A DNA stretch of 64,000 bases from assembly GCF_030540775.2 (NCBI RefSeq), contig NZ_CP141266.1:1041001-1105000 (forward strand), given 5' to 3'. This document shows positions 27,688 through 37,457 of the stretch, one piece after another; the first letter of the stretch is position 1, and every line of letters begins with the position of its first letter. The notes beneath the pieces were generated by a model. It did no database searches, was not told the origin of the DNA, and saw only the letters and a list, made by a program, of their open reading frames with translations. Origin of the DNA: Flavivirga abyssicola. Lineage in GTDB: Bacteria > Bacteroidota > Bacteroidia > Flavobacteriales > Flavobacteriaceae. The translations under genes and the position numbers were made by a program.

Positions 27688-29349
27688 ATGAAAAATACAG
27701 CTTTAATTATTCTGATTTCGATCCTAACAATTACTGGGAGTAATTCTCAACAAGAAGTTAAATTTACAGAAAACGACTCTGTTCCAGACTTCTATCGTCA
27801 ATATAGCTCTTTTACCAATCCAGGAGAATATGCATATTTGTACAAAAACCTCCCTGATTCTTTGCCTGAGCTTTGTAAATTAATCAAATCACAATTTATA
27901 CACCCCTATGCGGAATTACCAAAGTATAGCGATTCAATTCCCAAAGAAAGATGGAAAGAAGCTGAAAAATATCCAACAGTAAAATCTATTTTAGAAGGAC
28001 TTTTGTCATATGATCCACAAGGGTTAATAGAAAATCGAAAACTAGGAGACCGCTTGATATTAACTTGCAGACAAAATGCCATCTTACTGGCATCCATATT
28101 AAAATATCGTGGCATTCCGACCAGAGTCCGTGTAGGTCATGCCACATACTTAATACCTGATTTTCATGTAAGTCATGTCATCTGTGAAGTATGGAATAAA
28201 AATGAAAACAGATGGATGCTTGTAGATCCTAGTATGGATATGGTCGATTTTAGCAAAGATAAATTTGATTTTAGTAATGATGCCTGGCTACAATTACAAC
28301 AAAAAGAAATAGATCCAAACTTATTTGGTATTCCAGGAAAGTATTCCGGACATCTTTCAATAGTAGCAAAAATTAATTCAGATTTGGCATTCATATTGGG
28401 AACCGAATATACGGTCTATCAATATTCTAATATGCTAAAATATGCTTTTGAAAACAACAACCAGTTGGCTGATGAGCATATTGAAATTTTAAATAGCATT
28501 AGTAAATTAATGAAAACACTTGATGCAAAAAACCTAAGAAAATTACAAGAAATATACGATAATACACCCGAAATACATATTACAAGGTCGTTTTTAAGTG
28601 AACAAAAGCCTAAAAATTCGACGAATGAAAATACCGTAAATCAATCTATTAGTAAGCCTAATATTGAGTTTGTAGATATACCAGGAGGAACATTTACTAT
28701 GGGAAGCCCTACAATTGAATATGGCAGAAAAAATGATGAAATACAACACAAAGTAACTGTAAATTCGTTTAAAATGAGTAAGTATACTATCACTGTTGAA
28801 CAATATAATTTATTTTGCAAGGCTACAGACAAAAAAAAGCCATGGTATGGACCATATAGGCACGATAATAATTCTGTAACACAAATAACTTGGTATAACG
28901 CCCAGGCATTTGCCGAATGGATGGGATGCAGGTTGCCAACTGAAGCAGAATTTGAATATGCTACCCGCGCAAATACAATCACCCCTTTTTATACAGGCGA
29001 TTGTCTAACAACAAATCAGGCAAATTTTAATGGCAAAAAACCTTATAAAAATTGTGAAAAAGGCATAAATAGAAATAAACCAATACCTGTAGGTAGTTTT
29101 TCTCCTAATGCCTTTGGATTATATGATATGCACGGTAATATGTTGGAATGGTGTAGTGACTGGTATGGTAAATATATTATTGAAGACAAATTGAATCCTA
29201 AAGGACCAGAAACCGGCACACTGAAAGTAGCTCGTGGTGGTGGCTGGTTTGAACCAACAAGGAATAGTCGATCAGCTTGTCGCGGAGGAGGTATTCCTCC
29301 AGGAAACAGAGGTGCTGGAATTAGTTTTAGGATAGTTAAAGACCTGTAA
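27688..29349 (+). CDS. exported transglutaminase-like / formylglycine-generating-enzyme-like fusion protein
   Basis: 553 residues from ATG 27688 (MKNTALIILI). A signal peptide (to about 20) is followed by a transglutaminase-like domain (about 60-250): Cys127 in LTCRQNAILLASILKYRGIP, His163 in VSHVICEVW and Asp180 in WMLVDPS form the expected triad. A helical linker follows, then a C-terminal FGE/SUMF1 domain (about 337-553): DIPGGTFTMGSP, EQYNLFCKAT, LPTEAEFEYATRA, GLYDMHGNMLEWCSDWYG, VARGGGWFEP. FGE-type domains include true formylglycine generators and many non-catalytic modules; I cannot tell which applies. A LytS/LytR pair follows. Confidence 0.87.
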   Translation: MKNTALIILISILTITGSNSQQEVKFTENDSVPDFYRQYSSFTNPGEYAYLYKNLPDSLPELCKLIKSQFIHPYAELPKYSDSIPKERWKEAEKYPTVKSILEGLLSYDPQGLIENRKLGDRLILTCRQNAILLASILKYRGIPTRVRVGHATYLIPDFHVSHVICEVWNKNENRWMLVDPSMDMVDFSKDKFDFSNDAWLQLQQKEIDPNLFGIPGKYSGHLSIVAKINSDLAFILGTEYTVYQYSNMLKYAFENNNQLADEHIEILNSISKLMKTLDAKNLRKLQEIYDNTPEIHITRSFLSEQKPKNSTNENTVNQSISKPNIEFVDIPGGTFTMGSPTIEYGRKNDEIQHKVTVNSFKMSKYTITVEQYNLFCKATDKKKPWYGPYRHDNNSVTQITWYNAQAFAEWMGCRLPTEAEFEYATRANTITPFYTGDCLTTNQANFNGKKPYKNCEKGINRNKPIPVGSFSPNAFGLYDMHGNMLEWCSDWYGKYIIEDKLNPKGPETGTLKVARGGGWFEPTRNSRSACRGGGIPPGNRGAGISFRIVKDL

Positions 29350-29476
29350 AACGGCTGTAATTGATTAACAATTTAAAAACACCCCACTAATAAATACAGT
29401 AATACTGAACAGTGGAATTAACAATAAGTATTTTTCGATTAAAAAATAGTTTAACTTCGACATTATAAAACAATCA

Positions 29477-30501
29477 ATGACAAAAAACGAAAAAGGGAAA
29501 TCATTATTTCAATCGTTTTTATACTAGTATCTTCAACAATTGTTGGGATACTCATTCATGGCTCAAATCTCTTTTCATCATTCCTATTCTTTATAAAGTA
29601 TGCCTCAATTGGATGGGCATTCGGCTTTACTTTTTGGTTGGGTCATTCGTTAATTCGTTACTATACAGAAAAAAAACTTGATTGGAACAAAAACCCCAAA
29701 AAAGCAAATACGATTAGTTTGTTGATGTACATTGTTTTCGGGTTAATATTTTGCCCACTAATCCCATATATTTATGACCTTTGGTTGGGGATAGCTGGTA
29801 AAGAAATATTATTTGATGTATTTGTAAAAGGACTTATGGTATTTTCATTAGATATGATTGTAATTTCAATGTTTTATTCCTCTCAACTTGCAAACCATTG
29901 GAAAAAGACTATTGAAAAAAATGAAGAATTAAAAAGAGAAAACCTGATATCCAAATTTGAAGTATTGAAGAATCAAGTAAATCCACATTTTCTTTTCAAC
30001 AGTTTAAACACACTTAGCGGAATAGTGGAACAAAAGCCTAAACTTGCCCCTGATTTTATAAAAAAACTTTCGGATATTTACAGGTATGTATTGGAGCAAA
30101 GTGATAAAGAATTGGTTTCAATTCATGACGAAATGAAATTTGTAAAAGATTATATTTTCCTTTCAAAAATGAGATTTAGAGAGGCTCTCATATTCCATTC
30201 GGCATTACCTCCTAAAAGCAATATACAGGTTGCCCCATTAGGGCTGCAAATGTTAGTTGAAAATGCCATCAAACACAACATCGTTGCTGATGATATGCCT
30301 CTGAAAATCAATATCAGTATTGAAGAAAGCTTTGTAGTGACAAATAACAACATTCAAACAAAAAACACAGTTATTTCAAACAAAAAAACACAAGGACTCG
30401 AAAATCTTAAAAAAAGATACACTTATTTATCTAACAAACCTGTACAAGTAATTGAATTGGATAGTGAATTTATTGTAAAACTGCCTATAATCAAGCTTTA
30501 A
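29477..30501 (+). CDS. LytS-type sensor histidine kinase, 5' end split by a frame change
   Basis: The kinase frame is open from 29455 to the stop at 30501 but contains no ATG or GTG before residues that are plainly part of the protein. An ATG at 29477 opens a second frame (MTKNEK...), which stops at 29525-29527. Moving back by one at the A6 run (29482-29487) joins it to a hydrophobic start, EIIISIVFILVSSTIVGILI. A TTG at 29638 would remove the first membrane helix. The rest has three further helices, the His box NPHFLFNSLNTLSG and the N box LQMLVENAIKHN of the LytS family (PF06580 type). Either a base is missing (real or sequencing) or the gene is frameshifted in translation. Confidence 0.75.
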
Positions 30502-30504
30502 CAT

Positions 30505-31257
30505 ATGAATTGTTTAATTATCGAAGACGAGAAAGTAGCAGCCGAAAGATTATCAGGGTTAATTAGGAAATATGATTCATCTATTGAAATCCTGAACACC
30601 ATCCAGTCGGTTAAAAATACTGTTAAATGGTTAAATGAAAATCCGACAGCCGATTTAATTTTTATGGATATTCAACTGGCTGATGGTTTAAGCTTTGAGA
30701 TATTTGAACAAACCATTGTGAAAACACCAGTAATTTTCACTACAGCTTATGATGAGTATGCTCTTAAAGCATTTAAAGTAAATAGCATTGATTATTTATT
30801 GAAGCCAATTGATCAAAGTGAATTGAATAGTGCAATTGAAAAATACAAAGAAAATATTTCATCTAGAGAAATACCTACACATGTATTTGATAATATTTTA
30901 CATTCACTTACCAAGAATTATAAAAATAAATTTGTGATTAAAGTCGGTGAGCACATTAAAGTTTTTAAAATTAATGATGTGCAATGTTTTTACAGCATGG
31001 AAAAATATTCATTTCTTCAAACTAATGCAGGACGTGACTATGCTATCAGTTATTCACTTGACCAATTGGAAAGTTTATTAGATCCTGTCAAATTTTTCAG
31101 AATCAACCGTAAATTCTTAGTTTCATTTTCAGCTATTTCCGATATTATAAGCTATTCCAGTAGCCGATTGTTAGTCAAGCTTAATTCAAACAAATCCAAA
31201 GATTTAATAGTTAGTCGTGAAAAAGTACACGATTTTAAAAAATGGCTGGAGAGTTGA
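30505..31257 (+). CDS. LytTR-family response regulator
   Basis: 250 residues. The receiver domain has Glu7-Asp8-Glu9, phosphoacceptor Asp55 in LIFMDIQLADG, and FTTAYDEYALKAF with YLLKPID. The C-terminal LytTR DNA-binding domain (about 145-250) shows FVIKVGEHIKVF, CFYSMEKYSFLQT, FRINRKFLVSFSAI. It follows the kinase gene by 3 nt. The target genes are unknown; the transglutaminase/FGE gene upstream is a candidate. Confidence 0.93.
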   Translation: MNCLIIEDEKVAAERLSGLIRKYDSSIEILNTIQSVKNTVKWLNENPTADLIFMDIQLADGLSFEIFEQTIVKTPVIFTTAYDEYALKAFKVNSIDYLLKPIDQSELNSAIEKYKENISSREIPTHVFDNILHSLTKNYKNKFVIKVGEHIKVFKINDVQCFYSMEKYSFLQTNAGRDYAISYSLDQLESLLDPVKFFRINRKFLVSFSAISDIISYSSSRLLVKLNSNKSKDLIVSREKVHDFKKWLES

Positions 31258-31377
31258 TTTTAATTTCTTACTCGAATTTTAGTCATATTTTTTATTAGTT
31301 GTTAACAACTTCCCTTTTTCGTTAAAAAAACATGCCCTTTTTAAGCATTCTTAGGCTCATTTTTTAGTTGAAATAAT

Positions 31378-31385
31378 TACTTTTG
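31378..31385 (+). promoter_or_regulatory. TAnnTTTG -7 element upstream of purH
   Basis: TACTTTTG, an exact match about 93 nt before the purH ATG; no good -33 TTTG is seen at the expected distance. Confidence 0.35.
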
Positions 31386-31477
31386 CATTTTATTGCAAAT
31401 TTCAATGTAAAACATTGAAATACAGCAAAAATTTCAACCCTGAAAAACAGGAATTAAAAACCATAACACAACGACTA

Positions 31478-33010
31478 ATGAGCAACGAAAAAACAATTAA
31501 ATCTGCATTAATCTCAGTATTTAGTAAAGACGGATTAGAGCCTATCGTAAACAAATTAAATGAACAGGGTGTTACCATTTATTCTACCGGTGGTACTCAA
31601 AAATTTATAAACGATTTAGGTGTAGAGGTTGTTCCTGTTGAAGATATAACGTCTTATCCTTCTATTCTTGGTGGTCGTGTAAAAACATTACACCCTAAAG
31701 TTTTTGGAGGTATTTTAAACAGACAAAGTCATGATGGTGATGTTGCTGAGCTAGCTGAATATAAAATTCCTCAAATTGATGTTGTTATTGTTGATTTATA
31801 TCCGTTTGAAAAAACAGTTGCTTCTGGTGCTAGTACACAAGATATTATTGAAAAAATAGACATAGGTGGTATTTCGTTAATTCGTGCTGCTGCTAAAAAT
31901 TATGCAGATGTTATTTGTGTATCGTCTGTAGATGATTATGCTGAATTTTTAGACTTAATTTCTGAAAACAACGGCGCTATTTCTGAGGAAGACAGAAAAC
32001 GTTTTGCCGGTAAAGCCTTTAATGTATCCTCACATTACGATACTGCTATTTTTAACTACTTCAACAAAGATCATAATGAAGCTGCTTTAAAAATCAGTGA
32101 AACTAAAGGTAAAGTATTACGTTATGGAGAAAACCCACACCAAAAAGGGTTTTTCTTTGGAAATTTTGATGAGTTGTTCACGAAACTTCATGGTAAAGAA
32201 TTAAGTTATAACAATCTTTTAGATGTTGATGCTGCTGTGAATTTAATGGCAGAATTTAAAAATGATGCGCCTACATTTGCTATTTTAAAACATAATAATG
32301 CGTGTGGTTTAGCACAACGTAATACATTACACCAAGCCTATGTTGACGCTTTAGCAGGAGATCCTGTCTCTGCTTTTGGAGGTGTGCTAATTAGTAATAC
32401 CGAAATTGACGTTGCTACAGCAGGCGACATTCATAAACTATTCTGTGAAGTTGTTATTGCGCCTTCTTTCTCTGCTAAAGCTTTAACTATTCTTCAAGGT
32501 AAAAAGAATAGAATCATACTAACGCTTCATGATATAGAATTACCAAAAATGAATGTTAGAAGTTGTTTAAATGGTGTGTTGCTTCAAGATAGAAATAGTG
32601 TAACAGATACTATAGAAGGTCTAACAAATGTTACAAATTCAAATCCTAATGATAGCGAGTTGGAAGATTTAATATTTGCTTCAAAAATTTGTAAGCACAC
32701 AAAATCCAACACCATCGTATTAGCAAAAAACAAGCAATTATGTGCTAGTGGCACAGGACAAACAAGTCGTGTTGATGCTCTAGAACAAGCTATTCACAAA
32801 GCAAATTCATTTAATTTTGATTTAAACGGTGCTGCCATGGCAAGTGATGCTTTTTTCCCTTTCCCAGACTGTGTTGAAATTGCAAAAAATGCTGGTATTA
32901 CTGCTGTTATTCAACCAGGTGGTTCTATAAAAGACCAATTAAGTATTGATTACTGTAATGAAAATAATCTGGCTATGGTATTTACAGGTACACGTCATTT
33001 TAAACACTAA
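31478..33010 (+). CDS. purH: bifunctional AICAR transformylase / IMP cyclohydrolase PurH
   Basis: 510 residues from ATG 31478 (MSNEKTIKSALISVF). The in-frame ATG at 31415 adds 21 residues that do not fit. The N-terminal MGS-like cyclohydrolase domain shows IYSTGGTQKFI and SYPSILGGRVKTLHPKVFGG. The transformylase domain has LRYGENPHQK, LSYNNLLDVDAA, ILKHNNACGLA, GDPVSAFGG and, at the end, IQPGGSIKDQLSI and the FTGTRHFKH terminus. It catalyses the last two steps of purine synthesis. It is a single gene here, upstream of the mre cluster. Confidence 0.96.
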   Translation: MSNEKTIKSALISVFSKDGLEPIVNKLNEQGVTIYSTGGTQKFINDLGVEVVPVEDITSYPSILGGRVKTLHPKVFGGILNRQSHDGDVAELAEYKIPQIDVVIVDLYPFEKTVASGASTQDIIEKIDIGGISLIRAAAKNYADVICVSSVDDYAEFLDLISENNGAISEEDRKRFAGKAFNVSSHYDTAIFNYFNKDHNEAALKISETKGKVLRYGENPHQKGFFFGNFDELFTKLHGKELSYNNLLDVDAAVNLMAEFKNDAPTFAILKHNNACGLAQRNTLHQAYVDALAGDPVSAFGGVLISNTEIDVATAGDIHKLFCEVVIAPSFSAKALTILQGKKNRIILTLHDIELPKMNVRSCLNGVLLQDRNSVTDTIEGLTNVTNSNPNDSELEDLIFASKICKHTKSNTIVLAKNKQLCASGTGQTSRVDALEQAIHKANSFNFDLNGAAMASDAFFPFPDCVEIAKNAGITAVIQPGGSIKDQLSIDYCNENNLAMVFTGTRHFKH

Positions 33011-33124
33011 AAAAACATACTGTTTTAAGCATCTAAAAAGTAACAAAAAGCGTATAACTAGATTATGGTATTTTTTTAGTAAAATTTGGATAAGCTTAAA
33101 ACCCATATATTTATTAACTTTTAT

Positions 33125-33132
33125 TACATTTA
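33125..33132 (+). promoter_or_regulatory. candidate -7 element (TACATTTA) of the mre operon
   Basis: TACATTTACGG precedes mreB by about 40 nt. The same TACATTTACGG string occurs upstream of the response regulator at 41.7 kb. It differs from TAnnTTTG by one base. Confidence 0.4.
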
Positions 33133-33172
33133 CGGGATTCGTTTTTTAAACCACTTAAATTTTTAATAGCAC

Positions 33173-34201
33173 ATGGGCTTTTTTGACTTCTTAACCGAAG
33201 AAATTGCAATAGATTTAGGAACTGCAAACACACTTATTATTCATAACGACAAAGTTGTTGTTGATTCACCTTCTATTGTTGCACGAGATAGAGTTACAGG
33301 GAAAATAACTCATGTAGGTCAGGAAGCCAGTTTAATGCAAGGTAAAACGCATGAAAACATTAAAACAATTCGCCCGTTAAAAGATGGTGTAATTGCAGAT
33401 TTTGACGCTTCAGAGCAAATGATAAGTATGTTTATTAAAAACATACCTGCTTTAAAAAAGAAATTTTTCACCCCAGCACTTCGTATGGTTATATGTATTC
33501 CTTCAGGAATTACAGAAGTAGAAATGCGTGCGGTAAAGGAAAGTGCAGAACGTGTTAATGGTAAAGAAGTTTATTTAATACATGAACCCATGGCAGCTGC
33601 TATTGGTATTGGCGTAGACATCATGCAACCCAAAGGAAACATGGTTGTGGATATAGGTGGTGGTACTACAGAAATTGCTGTTATTGCTCTTGGTGGTATT
33701 GTTTGTGATAAATCTGTGAAGATTGCGGGTGATGTTTTCACAAATGACATTGTTTACTACATGCGTACGCAACATAACTTATATGTTGGAGAACGTACTG
33801 CCGAAAAAATAAAAATACAAATAGGTGCTGCAACTGAAGATTTAGAATTACCTCCAGAAGATATGAGTGTTCAAGGACGTGATTTATTAACCGGTAAACC
33901 AAAACAAGTATCTATTTCGCATAGAGAAATAGCTAAAGCTTTAGATAAATCAATCTTAAGAATTGAGGATGCCGTTATGGAAACATTATCTCAAACACCG
34001 CCAGAATTAGCTGCAGACATATACAATACCGGAATTTATTTAGCAGGTGGAGGTTCTATGCTACGAGGTTTAGACAAGCGATTATCTCAAAAAACAGACC
34101 TTCCGGTTTACATAGCAGAAGATCCATTACGTGCCGTAGTAAGAGGTACTGGTATTACACTTAAAAATTTACCTAAATACAAAAGTGTATTGATAAAATA
34201 G
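33173..34201 (+). CDS. mreB: rod shape-determining protein MreB
   Basis: 342 residues, actin-like ATPase. Phosphate-1 loop AIDLGTANTLI, HEPMAAAIGIG, phosphate-2 VVDIGGGTTEIAVI and AGGGSMLRGLD are all present. MreB filaments organise lateral wall synthesis. It is the first gene of mreB-mreC-mreD-mrdA-rodA, all on the plus strand with short gaps or overlaps. Confidence 0.97.
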   Translation: MGFFDFLTEEIAIDLGTANTLIIHNDKVVVDSPSIVARDRVTGKITHVGQEASLMQGKTHENIKTIRPLKDGVIADFDASEQMISMFIKNIPALKKKFFTPALRMVICIPSGITEVEMRAVKESAERVNGKEVYLIHEPMAAAIGIGVDIMQPKGNMVVDIGGGTTEIAVIALGGIVCDKSVKIAGDVFTNDIVYYMRTQHNLYVGERTAEKIKIQIGAATEDLELPPEDMSVQGRDLLTGKPKQVSISHREIAKALDKSILRIEDAVMETLSQTPPELAADIYNTGIYLAGGGSMLRGLDKRLSQKTDLPVYIAEDPLRAVVRGTGITLKNLPKYKSVLIK

Positions 34202-34218
34202 AGACACCCCATTAAATC

Positions 34219-35025
34219 ATGCAGCAGATTATTAATTTCATAATAAGAAACAAAAACTTTCTGTTGTTCTTATTGTTGTTCTCTTTTTCAATCTTATTTA
34301 CCATTCAATCGCATTCCTATCACAAAAGTAAGTTTATTAATTCGGCTAACTTTCTAACCGGGGGCATCTACAATTCTGCAAATAATATTAGTGCGTATTT
34401 AAGTCTAAAGTCGCAAAACAAACTTTTATCAGAAGAAAACAAGCGTCTAAAATCACTTTTGTATAATTTAAAAAATGTTACAGAAGAGAACATACCGGAC
34501 AGCCTTAAAAAGCCCTACTATTTTTCCAATGCTCAGGTTATTAAAAATAATTATTCTGCAACAGATAATGTGCTTCTAATTAATAAAGGTGCAAATGATA
34601 GCATAAAACAGGATTTTGGTGTTATTACAACTCAAGGAATTGTAGGTATTATTGATAAAACAAGCGGTAATTATGCTACCGTAATATCTATTTTAAACAC
34701 AACCAGTTCAATAAGTGCGCAGCTTAAAAAAGATAACCACTTTGGAACTTTAGAATGGGATGCTAAAAACCCAGCATTTATTCAACTTACAGATATTCCA
34801 AAAATAGCTAATGTTATGGTTGGAGACACCATTGTGACTTCCGGGCGTTCTTCTATCTTTCCCAAAGACATAAATATAGGCATTGTCGAAAACTACAAAC
34901 TTGATGCTGCCGAAAATTATTATGAGATTAATGTGAAACTTTTTAATGACATGACCAATCTGGAACATGTTTATATCATAGAGAATATTAATAAACCTGA
35001 GATCACAGATTTACTAAATGAATAA
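34219..35025 (+). CDS. mreC: rod shape-determining protein MreC
   Basis: 268 residues. One N-terminal membrane helix (about 12-30) is followed by a coiled coil (SEENKRLKSLLYNLKN) and the beta-barrel region (GANDSIKQDFGVITTQGIVG, TIVTSGRSSIFPKDINIGIV). It links MreB with PBP2 and RodA in the periplasm. It overlaps mreD by 8 nt. Confidence 0.93.
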   Translation: MQQIINFIIRNKNFLLFLLLFSFSILFTIQSHSYHKSKFINSANFLTGGIYNSANNISAYLSLKSQNKLLSEENKRLKSLLYNLKNVTEENIPDSLKKPYYFSNAQVIKNNYSATDNVLLINKGANDSIKQDFGVITTQGIVGIIDKTSGNYATVISILNTTSSISAQLKKDNHFGTLEWDAKNPAFIQLTDIPKIANVMVGDTIVTSGRSSIFPKDINIGIVENYKLDAAENYYEINVKLFNDMTNLEHVYIIENINKPEITDLLNE

Positions 35026-35524
35026 TTTACTTTCTGTAAATAGCGTCCGTTTTATTGTATTAGTATTAATACAGGTTTTAATATTTAATAATATTAATTT
35101 CTGGGGATACATAAATCCTTATCCATACATTTTATTCATTGCTTTTTTTCCAGTAAAAAGCAACCGTGTTATGATAATCCTATCTGGTTTCTTATTAGGA
35201 TTAATTGTTGATATGTTTTTGGACTCTGGGGGTATTCATGCAGCTGCTTGTGTATTTATCGCTTATGTAAGACCCGTTATATTGAAGTTTTCTTTTGGAA
35301 CCATGTACGAACACCATAATATGAAATTTGGAGCCGTAGAATTTGGCTCTAAAATGACTTATATCACATTGCTTGTAGGTCTACATCATATTATTTTGTT
35401 TTCATTGGAAATATTTAGCCTGCCAAAAATAATTTTAGTACTTCAAAAAACGTTATTCTCAGGTATATTCACTATTTTATTAAGCACTATAATAACTATT
35501 ATTTTTAGTAGAAAATCTAAATGA
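35018..35524 (+). CDS. mreD: rod shape-determining protein MreD
   Basis: 168 residues with five to six membrane helices (about 10-28, 33-45, 50-68, 72-90, 108-128, 140-163). The sequence is poorly conserved, as usual for MreD, and the call rests on size, topology and position between mreC and mrdA. It overlaps both neighbours (8 nt and 4 nt, the latter an ATGA-type junction). Confidence 0.9.
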   Translation: MNNLLSVNSVRFIVLVLIQVLIFNNINFWGYINPYPYILFIAFFPVKSNRVMIILSGFLLGLIVDMFLDSGGIHAAACVFIAYVRPVILKFSFGTMYEHHNMKFGAVEFGSKMTYITLLVGLHHIILFSLEIFSLPKIILVLQKTLFSGIFTILLSTIITIIFSRKSK

Positions 35525-37452
35525 GACAGCTTTTACTTTTCGCTTCTATAATATTTGTTGGTCTTTTATTTCTATCCAGACTCTTTTACCTTCAAATATA
35601 TACTTCAAATGAGTACGATTTATTTGATGATAATGCTATTAGAAAAGTATATGATTATCCAAAACGAGGGTTTATTTACGATAGAAACGGTAAACTTTTA
35701 GTCGCAAATCAACCTTCTTACGACGTTATGGTAATTCCTCGTGAAGTAGAACCATTAGACACGCTTGAGTTTTGTTCATTATTAAAAATTGATAAGGAGC
35801 AATTTATAAAAACATACAACAAAGCCAGACGTTATTCCCCTAGATTAGCATCCGTTTTTCTATCACATCTATCTAAAGAAGACTATGCTGCCTTGCAAGA
35901 AAAAATGCGAAAGTTTAAAGGGTTTTATATTCAAAAAAGATCGCTCAGACATTATCAAACAACTATTGGTGCTAATGTTTTAGGAGACATAGGAGAAGTC
36001 AACACCAGTGACCTTAAAAGGGATCTCTATTATAGAATGGGAGATTTAAAAGGAAAACAAGGTGTTGAGGCTTCTTATGAAAAAATACTCCGAGGTGTAA
36101 AAGGTATCAAGTTTATTCAAAAAGACAGATTTAATAGAAATATCGGCCCCTATAAAACAGGTAAGTTTGATACCATTCCAGAGCAAGGAAAAGACATTAC
36201 CATTACTATAGATTCTAAACTGCAAGAGTATGGCGAACTACTTATGCAAAACAAACGTGGTGGTGTTATTGCTATTGAACCATCTTCAGGAGAAATATTA
36301 GCCATGGTCGCAGCACCAACATATGATCCTAATATCTTGGTTGGAAGAGAACGATCTAAAAATTTCACTAAACTTATTAGAGACTCTATAGCAAAACCAT
36401 TATTTAATAGAAGTATCCAAGGGGTTTATGAGCCTGGTTCGCCTTTTAAATTAATGAATGCCTTAATTGGTTTACAAGAAGGGGTTATAACACCAAATGA
36501 AACAGTTACCTGTTATGCCGGCTATAAATATGGTAACCGTTTTATGAAATGTCACTGTTATATTGGTAAACGTAATAATATGGTTTCTGGCATACAAGAA
36601 TCTTGTAATGCCTATTTTGCGACGACCTATAGAAAAATTTTAGACAAAGATGGTAATGCTTCTACTGGCATTGATACCTGGAGCAAACATGCTAAAAGCT
36701 TTGGATTAGGAAATTTTTTAAACAACGATTTATTTGTTGGGCAAAAGGGTAGAATTCCTAATAGAGCTTATTACAAACACGTATATCCTAAAACTTTTTA
36801 TTCTACTTATACCATATCCAATGCTATTGGGCAAGGGGAGGTAGCCACAACGCCCATCCAATTAGCCAATATGGTGGCAGCCATAGCCAATAGAGGTTAT
36901 TACTACACACCTCATATAATTAAGTCTATTGAGGACAAAACACTTCCCGAAAATTTTACAAAAGCGAAGTATACCACTGTTGATAAAGCACATTTTGAAC
37001 CTGTAATTGAAGGTATGTTGCAAGTTTATAAGAAAGGAACTGCGGCGTCATTACAAGTAAAAGATATCGAAATTTGTGGTAAAACGGGTACTGTAGAAAA
37101 TTTTGCTATTATAGATAGTTTAAAAACACAACTTACAGATCATTCTATTTTCGTTGCTTTTGCTCCTAAAAATGACCCTAAAATAGCGATTGCTGTTTTT
37201 GTTGAAAATGGTTATTGGGGAAGTCGTTTTGCTGGAAAAATAGCTAGTTTAATGATAGAAAAACATGTTAAAGGGGAGATTACCAGAAAAGACTTAGAGG
37301 AATGGATTTTAAGACATAGTTTGGAAGATGAATATGCGAAACCCTATTCTGGAGAACCTTTTAAAATAAATAAACAGACCAGATTACAGCTTGTTGACGA
37401 TTCCGAATACAAACAACTTAAACGGCGATTAAGAAAAATACAAAACCCATAA
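35521..37452 (+). CDS. mrdA: penicillin-binding protein 2 (elongation transpeptidase)
   Basis: 643 residues. An N-terminal membrane helix is followed by the dimerisation domain (RGFIYDRNGKLLVANQPSYD) and the transpeptidase domain. The active-site serine is Ser307 in EPGSPFKL, so the tetrad is SPFK where most PBP2s have STFK; the S-x-x-K pattern is intact. SxN is SCN in QESCNAYFATTY, and KTG occurs in ICGKTGTVEN. It cross-links lateral-wall peptidoglycan together with RodA, encoded next. Confidence 0.95.
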   Translation: MRQLLLFASIIFVGLLFLSRLFYLQIYTSNEYDLFDDNAIRKVYDYPKRGFIYDRNGKLLVANQPSYDVMVIPREVEPLDTLEFCSLLKIDKEQFIKTYNKARRYSPRLASVFLSHLSKEDYAALQEKMRKFKGFYIQKRSLRHYQTTIGANVLGDIGEVNTSDLKRDLYYRMGDLKGKQGVEASYEKILRGVKGIKFIQKDRFNRNIGPYKTGKFDTIPEQGKDITITIDSKLQEYGELLMQNKRGGVIAIEPSSGEILAMVAAPTYDPNILVGRERSKNFTKLIRDSIAKPLFNRSIQGVYEPGSPFKLMNALIGLQEGVITPNETVTCYAGYKYGNRFMKCHCYIGKRNNMVSGIQESCNAYFATTYRKILDKDGNASTGIDTWSKHAKSFGLGNFLNNDLFVGQKGRIPNRAYYKHVYPKTFYSTYTISNAIGQGEVATTPIQLANMVAAIANRGYYYTPHIIKSIEDKTLPENFTKAKYTTVDKAHFEPVIEGMLQVYKKGTAASLQVKDIEICGKTGTVENFAIIDSLKTQLTDHSIFVAFAPKNDPKIAIAVFVENGYWGSRFAGKIASLMIEKHVKGEITRKDLEEWILRHSLEDEYAKPYSGEPFKINKQTRLQLVDDSEYKQLKRRLRKIQNP

Positions 37453-37457
37453 ATTAG

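Noticed and set aside
31258-31477. Riboswitch upstream of purH
   Set aside because: No conserved purine-aptamer or other riboswitch core could be recognised in the leader.
32946-33149. 67-codon frame between purH and mreB
   Set aside because: It overlaps the purH end in another frame and covers the mreB promoter region; no family pattern.
36439-36450. SPFK instead of STFK in PBP2 as a sign of lost activity
   Set aside because: The catalytic Ser and Lys are in place, as are SCN and KTG; the middle positions vary within the family.
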